Assembly: GCF_000312005.1 (NCBI RefSeq)
Contig: NZ_HE978588.1
Coordinates: 2,016,656-2,054,635, forward strand
Source: Cellulomonas massiliensis JC225
Lineage (GTDB): Bacteria; Actinomycetota; Actinomycetes; Actinomycetales; Cellulomonadaceae
Direction: 5' to 3'
Length of the DNA stretch: 37,980 bases
Part shown: positions 1 to 6,404 of the stretch, piece by piece
Layout: each line of letters opens with the position of its first letter
Numbering within the stretch: the stretch's first letter is position 1
Notes under the pieces: generated by a model
Database searches by the model: none
What the model was told of the DNA's origin: nothing
Seen by the model: only the letters and a program-made list of their open reading frames with translations
Position numbers and translations under genes: made by a program

Positions 1-166
1 CACCGCCGGCCCGAGGGCCCGCCGACGACGCGCTGCGCCGCGGCGGGCGCGCCGGCGCCTCGTCGCGGCCGACGACGATGGGGGTGTCCGCGCCGGAGCC
101 CGGGCGGGCGCGGCCGCCCTCCGGCGAGAAGCTCGGGGGCGGCGTGCGCTTCGCGTCGTCGGCCAC
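1..166 (-). CDS. Partial CDS, N-terminus of a Pro/Arg-rich protein coupled to the LCP gene
   Basis: On the minus strand a GTG start shares its first base with the TAG stop of the LCP gene (TAGTG). The frame stays open for 55 codons to the window edge. The peptide begins VADDAKRTPPPSFSPEGG and continues as a Pro/Arg/Ala/Gly-rich, probably disordered stretch. Such tails with a PPSF-type motif are often seen at the cytoplasmic N-terminus of actinobacterial LCP-family proteins, so a second LCP protein is possible, but no catalytic domain lies inside the window. The shared stop/start base suggests translational coupling. No strong ribosome binding site is visible. In GC-rich DNA an open frame this short could occur by chance; the exact stop/start overlap is the main support. 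Confidence 0.5.
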   Translation of the reverse strand, partial: MADDAKRTPPPSFSPEGGRARPGSGADTPIVVGRDEAPARPPRRSASSAGPRAGG

Positions 167-1401
167 TAGCTGCAGTCAGCCGTCTTGTCGTCGAGGGAGA
201 ACGCCTCGCGACCCGCCTGCTTCGTCGCCTGCGGCGTGGGCTTGGACGGCTTCGAGGTGGCCGTGCTCCCCGGCGTGGGCGTCGAGGACGGCGTCGTGGG
301 CTCGTGCTCCTTGCCGTCCATCGGACGGTCGTTGGCGATGTTCTCCCAGACCTGCGCGGCCTCGGGCGCCCAGACGACCCGGTTGCGGTCGTTGGGCGCG
401 CTCGTCCACGGGATCGTCATGAAGCTGATGTTGCCACCGCGGATCGACCGCATGCTGTAGGCGACGCCGACCATGTCGGTGAGCGTGAAGCCCTTGTCGA
501 CGGTGACCGAGCCGGTGGCCGCGTCGAGGAACGGCAGCAGCTTCGTCGGGTTGGTGAGCACCTTGGACGAGAGCACCTCGCTCGCCATCGCCGCGACGAG
601 GCGCTGCTGGTTGCCGATGCGGTTGATGTCGGAGCCGTCGCCCAGGCCCTCGCCGGTGCGGGCGCGGGCGAACGCGAGCGCCGTCTTGCCGTTGAGGCGC
701 TGCTCGCCCGCCTCCAGGTGCAGCCGTGCCTTCTTCGAGTACAGGCGGTTCGGGATGCAGATCGGCACGCCGTCGATGGCGTTCACCATGTCCTTGAAGC
801 CGGCGAAGTCGACGATGACGAAGTGGTCGATCGCGATGCCGGTGTTGTGCTGCACCGTCTTGATCGTGCAGCCCGCGGCGGAGGCCATGTCGCCGCCGTA
901 GTCCCACCCGTAGGCGAAAGCGCTGTTGAACATCACGGACGGGCGCGGCTGGAGCGTGGTGCCGTCCGACATCGTGCACGAGGGGATGTCGACGAGGGAG
1001 TCGCGGGGGATCGACACGACGTCGACGCGCGAGCGGTCCGCCGAGATGTGCATGACCATCGCGGTGTCCGACCGCATGCTCGACAGCCCCGCCAGGCCGC
1101 CGAGGTCGCCGTTCTCGCCGTCGCGCTGGTCGGAGCCGATGACGAGGATGTTGAGGTCCTCGCCGGCGTTCGGGTCGTCCGGGTCGACGGACTTCGTCGG
1201 CTTCGGCCCGGTGAGCGCGAGCGCGTCGACGTGCCGCACGTTGCCGCCGAGGTGCAGCACCGTGGCCGCGGCGGTGCCGGCGCCGAACGTGAGCACGGCG
1301 ACGGCCGCGATCGCGGTGCCGCGGGCCACGCCGTGGGTGCGGGGACGGCGTGAGTGCCGGGCGGTGGACGAGCGCGTCGGGGCGGCATGGCGGATGGGCA
1401 C
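166..1401 (-). CDS. LCP (LytR-CpsA-Psr) family cell wall glycopolymer ligase
   Basis: This 411-residue membrane-anchored protein belongs to the LytR-CpsA-Psr family, which transfers lipid-linked anionic glycopolymers to peptidoglycan outside the membrane. A short basic cytoplasmic N-terminus is followed by one membrane segment (about residues 27-49). The LCP domain contains the typical ILVIGSDQRDG, MRSDTAMVMHI and VSIPRDSLVDIP stretches, with the conserved Arg/Asp residues that bind the pyrophosphate lipid. The C-terminus is a Thr/Pro/Ser-rich tail ending in DCS. The GTG start is chosen because a TACGAT -10 box lies six bases upstream, which leaves no room for a leader. A further partial gene begins at its stop codon. 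It is divergent from galE and is the likely final attachment enzyme for the polymer made in this locus (inference). Confidence 0.93.
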   Translation of the reverse strand: MPIRHAAPTRSSTARHSRRPRTHGVARGTAIAAVAVLTFGAGTAAATVLHLGGNVRHVDALALTGPKPTKSVDPDDPNAGEDLNILVIGSDQRDGENGDLGGLAGLSSMRSDTAMVMHISADRSRVDVVSIPRDSLVDIPSCTMSDGTTLQPRPSVMFNSAFAYGWDYGGDMASAAGCTIKTVQHNTGIAIDHFVIVDFAGFKDMVNAIDGVPICIPNRLYSKKARLHLEAGEQRLNGKTALAFARARTGEGLGDGSDINRIGNQQRLVAAMASEVLSSKVLTNPTKLLPFLDAATGSVTVDKGFTLTDMVGVAYSMRSIRGGNISFMTIPWTSAPNDRNRVVWAPEAAQVWENIANDRPMDGKEHEPTTPSSTPTPGSTATSKPSKPTPQATKQAGREAFSLDDKTADCS

Positions 1402-1407
1402 GCAGGG

Positions 1408-1413
1408 ATCGTA
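1408..1413 (-). promoter_or_regulatory. -10 box TACGAT of the LCP gene (leaderless)
   Basis: TACGAT on the minus strand is followed by six bases and then the GTG start at 1401, the geometry of a leaderless actinobacterial transcript. No convincing -35 was seen. Confidence 0.5.
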
Positions 1414-1486
1414 CGGTCGTGCCGACCGCGAGCGGCGGAGCGGACGGTGCGGGCCCGTAAAGGATCTGTGCAGATCAGCGCGCGGC

Positions 1487-1492
1487 TAGGGT
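1487..1492 (+). promoter_or_regulatory. -10 box TAGGGT of galE (leaderless)
   Basis: TAGGGT lies six bases before the GTG at 1499, so transcription probably starts at or next to the start codon. The intervening bases GGAGCG resemble a Shine-Dalgarno but are too close to be used as one. Confidence 0.5.
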
Positions 1493-1498
1493 GGAGCG

Positions 1499-2497
1499 GT
1501 GTCGATCGTGGTCACCGGCGGGGCCGGGTACATCGGGGCGCACGTCGTGCGCGCCCTCGCGTCGTCGGGTCAGGACGTCGTCGTCGTCGACGACCTCTCG
1601 ACGTCCGACGCCGGACGCGTCGCGGGCGTGCCGCTGCACCGGCTCGACCTGACGGCGCCGGGCGCCGACGAGCTCGTCGCGGACGTCCTGCGCGAGAGCC
1701 GGGCGACCGCGGTCGTGCACCTCGCCGCCAAGAAGCAGGTGGGGGAGTCCGTCGCCCGGCCCGAGTGGTACTACCGCCAGAACGTCGGCGGCCTCGCGAC
1801 GGTGCTCGAGGCCGCGCGCCGCACCGGCTGCGACCGGCTCGTGTTCTCCTCGTCGGCGGCCGTCTACGGCGAGCCGGCGTCCGGGGTCGTCGACGAGACG
1901 ACCGTGGCGGCCCCTATCAACCCGTACGGGCGCACGAAGCTCGTCGGCGAGTGGATGGTCCAGGACGCGGGTCGCGCCTGGGGCCTGCGCCACCTGTCGC
2001 TGCGCTACTTCAACGTCGCGGGGGCGGCCGTCCCCGAGCTCGGCGACCCCGCGGTGCTCAACCTGGTCACGCTCGTGCTCGACCACCTCGAGCGCGGCCG
2101 TCGGCCGGTGCTCTTCGGCGACGACTACCCGACGCCCGACGGCAGCTGCGTGCGGGACTACGTGCACGTCGCCGACCTGGCGTCCGCGCACGTCGCGGCC
2201 CTGGACTACCTCGGCCGGGACGCCCGCGACGTCGAGGTGCTCGACGTGGGCCTCGGGCGCGGCTCGTCGGTCCTGGAGGTCCTCGCGGCCGTCGAGCGGG
2301 TGACCGGCCTGCCGACCGCCCCGGAGGTCGCCCCGCGCCGCCCGGGCGACCCGGCGCGGCTCGTCGCGACCGCCCGCCGTGTGCGGGAGACCCTCGGCTG
2401 GGAGCCGACGCACGACCTAACGTCGATGGTCGCCTCCGCCTGGGAGGCGTGGCGGCACCAGCGCGACGCCGGCCTGGAGCCGCTGCGCGCCGGCTGA
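1499..2497 (+). CDS. galE: UDP-glucose 4-epimerase (GalE-type SDR)
   Basis: This 332-residue extended short-chain dehydrogenase interconverts UDP-glucose and UDP-galactose (or the N-acetyl forms) and so supplies sugar donors to the envelope locus. The N-terminal NAD-binding motif is TGGAGYIGAHVV. The catalytic Ser/Tyr/Lys are visible in VFSSSAAVYG and NPYGRTKLVGEWM, and the GalE-type RYFNVAGA and CVRDYVHVADLA segments follow. Length is normal for the family. The GTG start is fixed by the Rossmann motif beginning at residue 4 and by the adjacent -10 box. It is divergent from the LCP gene and convergent with the phospholipase D-like gene. Exact substrate preference (Glc versus GlcNAc) cannot be read from the sequence. 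Confidence 0.92.
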   Translation: MSIVVTGGAGYIGAHVVRALASSGQDVVVVDDLSTSDAGRVAGVPLHRLDLTAPGADELVADVLRESRATAVVHLAAKKQVGESVARPEWYYRQNVGGLATVLEAARRTGCDRLVFSSSAAVYGEPASGVVDETTVAAPINPYGRTKLVGEWMVQDAGRAWGLRHLSLRYFNVAGAAVPELGDPAVLNLVTLVLDHLERGRRPVLFGDDYPTPDGSCVRDYVHVADLASAHVAALDYLGRDARDVEVLDVGLGRGSSVLEVLAAVERVTGLPTAPEVAPRRPGDPARLVATARRVRETLGWEPTHDLTSMVASAWEAWRHQRDAGLEPLRAG

Positions 2498-2512
2498 CGG
2501 CGCCGGCTGACG
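2487..2512 (+). repeat. 13-bp perfect tandem duplication across the galE stop codon
   Basis: The unit GCGCCGGCTGACG occurs twice head to tail and carries the galE TGA in its first copy. The second copy lies in the 3' untranslated region and looks like a local slippage duplication. Confidence 0.8.
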
Positions 2513-2527
2513 GCCCGTCCGGGACCC

Positions 2528-2542
2528 GAGGGCTCAGCCCTC
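2528..2542. terminator. Small hairpin between convergent galE and PLD-like gene
   Basis: GAGGGCT-C-AGCCCTC forms a perfect inverted repeat with 7-base arms (functional loop about five bases) at the junction of two convergent genes. It has no T-tract, as is common in high-GC actinobacteria, so terminator function is inferred. Confidence 0.4.
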
Positions 2543-4040
2543 AGCAGTCGGAGCCGTGGACGTAGACGGCCCGCCAGGCGTCGACGTAGTCCTGCGCGAC
2601 CTGCACGATGCGCGCGCGGGAGACGGAGGACGCGCCGGCCGTCGACAGCACGAACGTCGCGTCGTCGTTGGTGCGCAGCCCGGAGAACGTCCAGTTCTGC
2701 GAGCCGTCCGAGACCAGGGTCTGCCCGGGGCGGCCGTCGAGGACCACGTCGCGCATGACGAGGAACTTGCCGTGCATGAGGTCCGTGCAGCGCATCGCGC
2801 GCGCGCCCGACGCCGCGAGGGTGCGCCGCACCTCGGCGTCGTTCGCGTAGATGCCGGACCGGCTCATGACGAGCCGTACGCTGCAGCCGTCGTGCACCAG
2901 GCGGGCCAGCGCGCGGGAGATCGCGCGGGAGCGGCTCGGCGACGCGATGTACATCGCGACCTCGATCTTCGAGCCCGCGACGCAGCCGACCGAGTCGAGG
3001 AGGTCGACGACGTTGTCGTCGCCGTCCTGCGGGAAGAAGGAGACCTGCGTGCCGCGGCCCGCGTCGGTGTCGACCACCGGCTTGAGGGCGGTGCGGCACC
3101 CGGTGGCGCACGCGCGCTGGTAGTCGAAGTTGTGCAGGTGGGCGGCGTACAGGCGGTCGTCCTGGTGGAACGTGACGACGGTCTGCCAGTACTGGCCGAG
3201 CTGGCGGTCGGACCAGTTCGCCGAGCTGAGGACGACGGCGCGGTCGACCCCGCTGCGCCAGCGGGTGTCGCTGATCGCCACGACCTTGTTGTGCATCGCG
3301 CCGTCGGTGCCCGAGCCGTTGGCGCAGCCGCGGTCGCACACGGTCACCTGGGCGAACGAGCGCAGGCGGCGGGCGGTGGCGTCCATCGCGCCCGTCCCGG
3401 TGCGCTCGAGCAGGAACGCGACCGTCACCTTCCGCTCGCGGTGCAGGTACTCGAGCGTCCGCAGCAGCGTCGCGGCGCTCGCGTCGTCGGGCGCCAGCAG
3501 GTACAGCGACACCCGGACGGTCGCGCGGGACGAGGTCGCGCACAGCACGCCCTTGAGGTGCGCGGCCGAGCGCGCCGCCGCACCGGGACCCGGCTGGAGC
3601 AGCTTCATGGCCACGCCGCGGGTCGGCGACACGGACTGCGTGCAACGGAAGTGGGGGACCGTGCGGACGGCCGACGTCGCGGCGCGGCGCGTGCTGCTCG
3701 CGTCGGCGCGCACGCGCAGCGGGACGTCGGCGGTCCCCGTGAGCACCGTGCGGAACTTGTACACCCCGGTGCTGGACGTGCGCACCGACGCGATCCGGCG
3801 CCAGCTCGAGCCGACCTTGCGCTCGAGCCGGGCCGTGGTCACGCGCGCTCCGGCGACCTTCCCCGAGACCAGGACGGCGTCGCCGGAGATGAAGTCCTTC
3901 TTCGAGACCGAGACGCTCACCGAGCCGGCGGGGAGCGTCGCCTCGGCGGGCGCCGCGACGAGGGCGAGAGCGGTGACGGTGACGAGGAGTGCGGCGACGA
4001 GACGGGCGGTGCGGGTGCCGGGCAGAGCGAGGGACGGCAT
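2541..4040 (-). CDS. Secreted phospholipase D-like domain protein with N-terminal Ig-like domain
   Basis: This 499-residue protein has a signal peptide (residues 1-34, ending APAEA), an Ig-like beta domain (about 36-125) and a two-motif phospholipase D-like module. PLD-superfamily enzymes cleave or transfer phosphodiesters using paired HxK motifs. Here they read MHNKVVAISD (H250, K252) followed by SSANWSD, and MHGKFLVMRD (H423, K425) followed by GSQNWT. In both, the Asp sits one residue later than in classical HxKx4D. The ATG start is supported by GGAGGA ten bases upstream. The Ig-like domain resembles those of the CHAP and SpoIID proteins in this window. Its place among phosphodiester-polymer genes suggests a role in remodelling such polymers or envelope phospholipids, which is inference; a secreted nuclease is also possible. 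Confidence 0.85.
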   Translation of the reverse strand: MPSLALPGTRTARLVAALLVTVTALALVAAPAEATLPAGSVSVSVSKKDFISGDAVLVSGKVAGARVTTARLERKVGSSWRRIASVRTSSTGVYKFRTVLTGTADVPLRVRADASSTRRAATSAVRTVPHFRCTQSVSPTRGVAMKLLQPGPGAAARSAAHLKGVLCATSSRATVRVSLYLLAPDDASAATLLRTLEYLHRERKVTVAFLLERTGTGAMDATARRLRSFAQVTVCDRGCANGSGTDGAMHNKVVAISDTRWRSGVDRAVVLSSANWSDRQLGQYWQTVVTFHQDDRLYAAHLHNFDYQRACATGCRTALKPVVDTDAGRGTQVSFFPQDGDDNVVDLLDSVGCVAGSKIEVAMYIASPSRSRAISRALARLVHDGCSVRLVMSRSGIYANDAEVRRTLAASGARAMRCTDLMHGKFLVMRDVVLDGRPGQTLVSDGSQNWTFSGLRTNDDATFVLSTAGASSVSRARIVQVAQDYVDAWRAVYVHGSDC

Positions 4041-4220
4041 GACGACGGAGTCCTCCAGGGGTTCGTCCTGTCCGTCGGTACCCGGGCCCGGCGACTTGAG
4101 GCGCCGAGCCGGCCGGCTCGGCCCGTGGGACGTGGCGTTCACCACAGCGCCGCGGCCGTCGCCCGCCCGCGCGGGGCGGCGGACGCCCCTGCGCGTCGGC
4201 GCCCGGCGCGCGGGGTGCCC

Positions 4221-4226
4221 TATCCT
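4221..4226 (+). promoter_or_regulatory. -10 box TATCCT of the GT2 gene (leaderless)
   Basis: TATCCT is followed by six bases and the ATG at 4233. The geometry matches the other apparently leaderless genes in the window. No -35 consensus was found. Confidence 0.55.
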
Positions 4227-4232
4227 GCGCGG

Positions 4233-5252
4233 ATGCCCCCCGCGAGTCGTTCCCGTCCTGCCGTGGTCGTCTTCGCGGCGGTGCGCGACGAGGAGCGCGA
4301 CCTGCGCGAGGCGGTCGCGTCGGTGCTCGAACAGGACTACCCCGGCCCGCTGGTCGTCGCGCTGGCGGTCGGGCCGTCCCGGGACCGGACGGCCGAGCTG
4401 GCGGACGAGGTGGCGCAGCACGACCCCCGGGTGGTCGTCGTGCCGAACCCCACGGGCCTGACGCCGCAGGGCCTCAACCTCGCCGTGCGCGCCGGGATCG
4501 CGGCGCTGCCGTCCAGCGTCTACCTCGTCCGGACCGACGGGCACGCCCGGCTGCCGCAGGGCTACGTGCGCACGGCGGTCGAGGTGCTCGAGCGGACGGG
4601 GGCGGACAACGTCGGCGGGATGATGGTGCCCGTCGGCTCCGGCGGCCTGCAGGAGGCGGTGGCCCGGGCGATGTCGCACCCCGTGGGCCTCGGCGGCGGG
4701 CGCTTCCACACCGGCGGCGTCGAGGGCGAGGGCGAGACGGTCTACCTCGGCGCGTTCCGCCGGGCGACGTTCGCGCGCGTCGGCGGGTACGACGAGCACT
4801 GGACCCGGGCGCAGGACTGGGAGCTCAACCTGCGGCTGCGCGAGTCGGGCGGCGTCGTCTGGTTCACGCCGCGGCTGCGCGTCGAGTACCGCCCCCGCTC
4901 CTCGTGGCGCGCGCTCGCGTCGCAGTTCTTCCGCACGGGCCAGTGGCGCCGCGAGGTCGTCAGCCGGTACCCCGCGACGGCCTCGCCCCGGTACCTCGCG
5001 CCGCCGGTCGCGGTCGCGGCCATGGCCCTCGCCGTCGTCGTCGCCCTCGTGGGCCTGCTGGCCGGCGTCCCCGCGCTGCTGGCCGCGCTGGTGGTGCCGG
5101 GCGCGTACCTCGTGGGCGTCCTGGTCGCCGCCGTCGTGGCCGGCCGCGGGCTACGGGCGCGCGCCGCGTGGCGGTTCCCCGCGGTCCTCGTCGTCATGCA
5201 CGTCTGCTGGGGTGCGGGCTTCCTGCGCGGCGGGGCGGGCCGGTCGCGCTGA
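4233..5252 (+). CDS. Glycosyltransferase family 2 (ExoA-like), membrane-anchored
   Basis: This 339-residue protein has an N-terminal GT-A fold (about residues 10-240) and two or three hydrophobic segments at the C-terminus (about 255-330). The nucleotide-binding start AAVRDEERDLREAVASVLEQDYP, the acceptor-side YLVRTDGHARLPQGYV and the late AQDWELNLRLRE motif are typical of succinoglycan ExoA-like family 2 enzymes, which add a sugar to a lipid-linked glycan at the cytoplasmic face. The metal-binding motif reads TDGH rather than strict DxD, which is common in this subgroup. The ATG is chosen from the -10 box six bases upstream; longer in-frame extensions upstream are antisense to the PLD-like gene. 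Its 3' end overlaps the convergent acyltransferase gene by 102 bases. Donor and acceptor are unknown. Confidence 0.85.
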   Translation: MPPASRSRPAVVVFAAVRDEERDLREAVASVLEQDYPGPLVVALAVGPSRDRTAELADEVAQHDPRVVVVPNPTGLTPQGLNLAVRAGIAALPSSVYLVRTDGHARLPQGYVRTAVEVLERTGADNVGGMMVPVGSGGLQEAVARAMSHPVGLGGGRFHTGGVEGEGETVYLGAFRRATFARVGGYDEHWTRAQDWELNLRLRESGGVVWFTPRLRVEYRPRSSWRALASQFFRTGQWRREVVSRYPATASPRYLAPPVAVAAMALAVVVALVGLLAGVPALLAALVVPGAYLVGVLVAAVVAGRGLRARAAWRFPAVLVVMHVCWGAGFLRGGAGRSR

Positions 5253-6275
5253 CCGCAGGTCGCCGGCGAGCAGGGCGTCGGCCCACCGCGGCTCGACCGC
5301 CCAGCGGGTCACCCGCTGCACCGGGCGGCTGCCGAGCAGGAGCGCGAGCAGCACCGCCGCGAGCGCCGTGAGCAGCGCCAACGCCGTGCCGGCGACCCAG
5401 CGGCCGTCCCGCAGGGGCAGCAGCAGCGGCGCGTGCAGGAGGTAGACGTACATCGACGCGGCGCCGACGCCGGTCCACCGCCGCGCACCCGAGGGCACGA
5501 GCGCGAGCACCGCCGCGACCGCGACGGCGCTCGCGCCGAGCAGCAGCAGGCGCAGCACGGAGCCCGTCAGCGGGTCGGTGCCGAGGGACTGCGTGGAGAA
5601 CCCCGGCTGCAGCGCCGCCCGGCTGAACTCGCCGCGGGTGAGCGCGACCCCGGCCGCCGCGGCGACCAGGACCACGGCGGCGGCCCAGCGCACGCGTGGC
5701 CGGGCGGCCAGCGACGCGAGCGCGGACCGCGGCAGCAGCAGGCCGGCGACGAAGAACGGCAGGAAGCCCAGCGCGTCGTCGAGCGCGAGCACGTGCCCGA
5801 CGCCCGGGCCGAGGCCGGCGACGACCATCAGCGCGACGGCGACGGCCAGCGCGACCGCCGGCCGCATCGCCTGCCACAGCGGCGCCGACAGCCGCCAGAG
5901 CACGACGGCGACGAGGAACCACAGGGTCCACCGCGGCTCCAGCGGCCGGACGGGCGGCCCCGCGCCGGTCAGCACGTGGTGCTCGGCGGTCTGCAGCGCC
6001 TGGAACAGCACGTACGGCACGAGCAGGCCGGTGAGCAGCCGGGCGGCGCGGCGGCGGTTCGGCTCGCCCGTCAGCATGCCGGTGAGCAGCACGAAGGCGG
6101 GCATGTGGAACAGGTAGACCCAGCGGTAGAGCACGTCCGCGACGACGACGCCCGCGGCCGCCGCGGGCTGGACGGCGTGCCCCACGACGACGAGCGTGAC
6201 GAGCACGGCCTTGGCGTTGTCCCAGTACGGCTCGCGCGCGGCTGCGGCGTCGCCGGCGGCGGTGGCCCTCGTCAT
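5151..6275 (-). CDS. Acyltransferase family 3 membrane protein
   Basis: This 374-residue polytopic protein is of the acyltransferase-3 type, integral membrane enzymes that O-acylate exported saccharides. The N-terminal signature YWDNAKAVLVTLVVVGHAVQP carries the family's conserved Asp-Asn-Lys and Gly-His residues and resembles fucose-4-O-acetylase-like members. About ten hydrophobic helices follow, then a hydrophilic Pro/Arg/Ala-rich tail. ATG at 6275 is preferred to GTG at 6284 because a TAGCGT -10 box ends seven bases before the ATG and overlaps the GTG. The last 102 bases, which encode the tail, lie antisense to the 3' end of the GT2 gene. It probably decorates the locus's polymer with acetyl or similar groups (inference). 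Confidence 0.85.
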   Translation of the reverse strand: MTRATAAGDAAAAREPYWDNAKAVLVTLVVVGHAVQPAAAAGVVVADVLYRWVYLFHMPAFVLLTGMLTGEPNRRRAARLLTGLLVPYVLFQALQTAEHHVLTGAGPPVRPLEPRWTLWFLVAVVLWRLSAPLWQAMRPAVALAVAVALMVVAGLGPGVGHVLALDDALGFLPFFVAGLLLPRSALASLAARPRVRWAAAVVLVAAAAGVALTRGEFSRAALQPGFSTQSLGTDPLTGSVLRLLLLGASAVAVAAVLALVPSGARRWTGVGAASMYVYLLHAPLLLPLRDGRWVAGTALALLTALAAVLLALLLGSRPVQRVTRWAVEPRWADALLAGDLRSARPARPAAQEARTPADVHDDEDRGEPPRGARP

Positions 6276-6282
6276 GCGTGGC

Positions 6283-6288
6283 ACGCTA
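6283..6288 (-). promoter_or_regulatory. -10 box TAGCGT of the acyltransferase gene (leaderless)
   Basis: TAGCGT on the minus strand ends seven bases before the ATG at 6275. It lies in the 120-base divergent region with the glycerophosphotransferase-like gene. Confidence 0.5.
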
Positions 6289-6357
6289 CCGGCGCGCGTC
6301 GCGACCCGCGGGCCGCCCGGCGGCGCGCCCGGTGTCGGGGCGGCGCGGGCGTTGGCC

Positions 6358-6363
6358 TATCCT
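6358..6363 (+). promoter_or_regulatory. -10 box TATCCT upstream of the tandem glycerophosphotransferase-like gene
   Basis: TATCCT predicts a transcript start near 6370, about 27 bases before the TTG start at 6397 and immediately before a possible 10-codon upstream reading frame. Confidence 0.5.
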
Positions 6364-6371
6364 GGCGGGCG

Positions 6372-6404
6372 GTGCAGGACGGACGGGAGCAGGGGCTTGG
6401 CTGA
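6372..6404 (+). CDS. Possible 10-codon upstream ORF overlapping the TTG start
   Basis: A GTG eight bases after the TATCCT box opens a ten-codon frame (VQDGREQGLG) whose TGA at 6402-6404 lies inside the start of the large gene at 6397. It could act as a coupling leader peptide. It may equally be chance, since it overlaps the likely ribosome binding site of the main gene. Confidence 0.25.
   Translation: MQDGREQGLG

Noticed and set aside
78-422. Plus-strand 114-codon frame at the left edge
   Set aside because: Arg/Pro/Ser-rich without a domain; the LCP gene and its coupled partial partner occupy the other strand.
2556-4232. In-frame upstream extension of the GT2 gene at 4233
   Set aside because: The extension lies antisense to the PLD-like gene and encodes low-complexity Arg/Ala/Asp sequence; the -10 box and family start fix ATG 4233.
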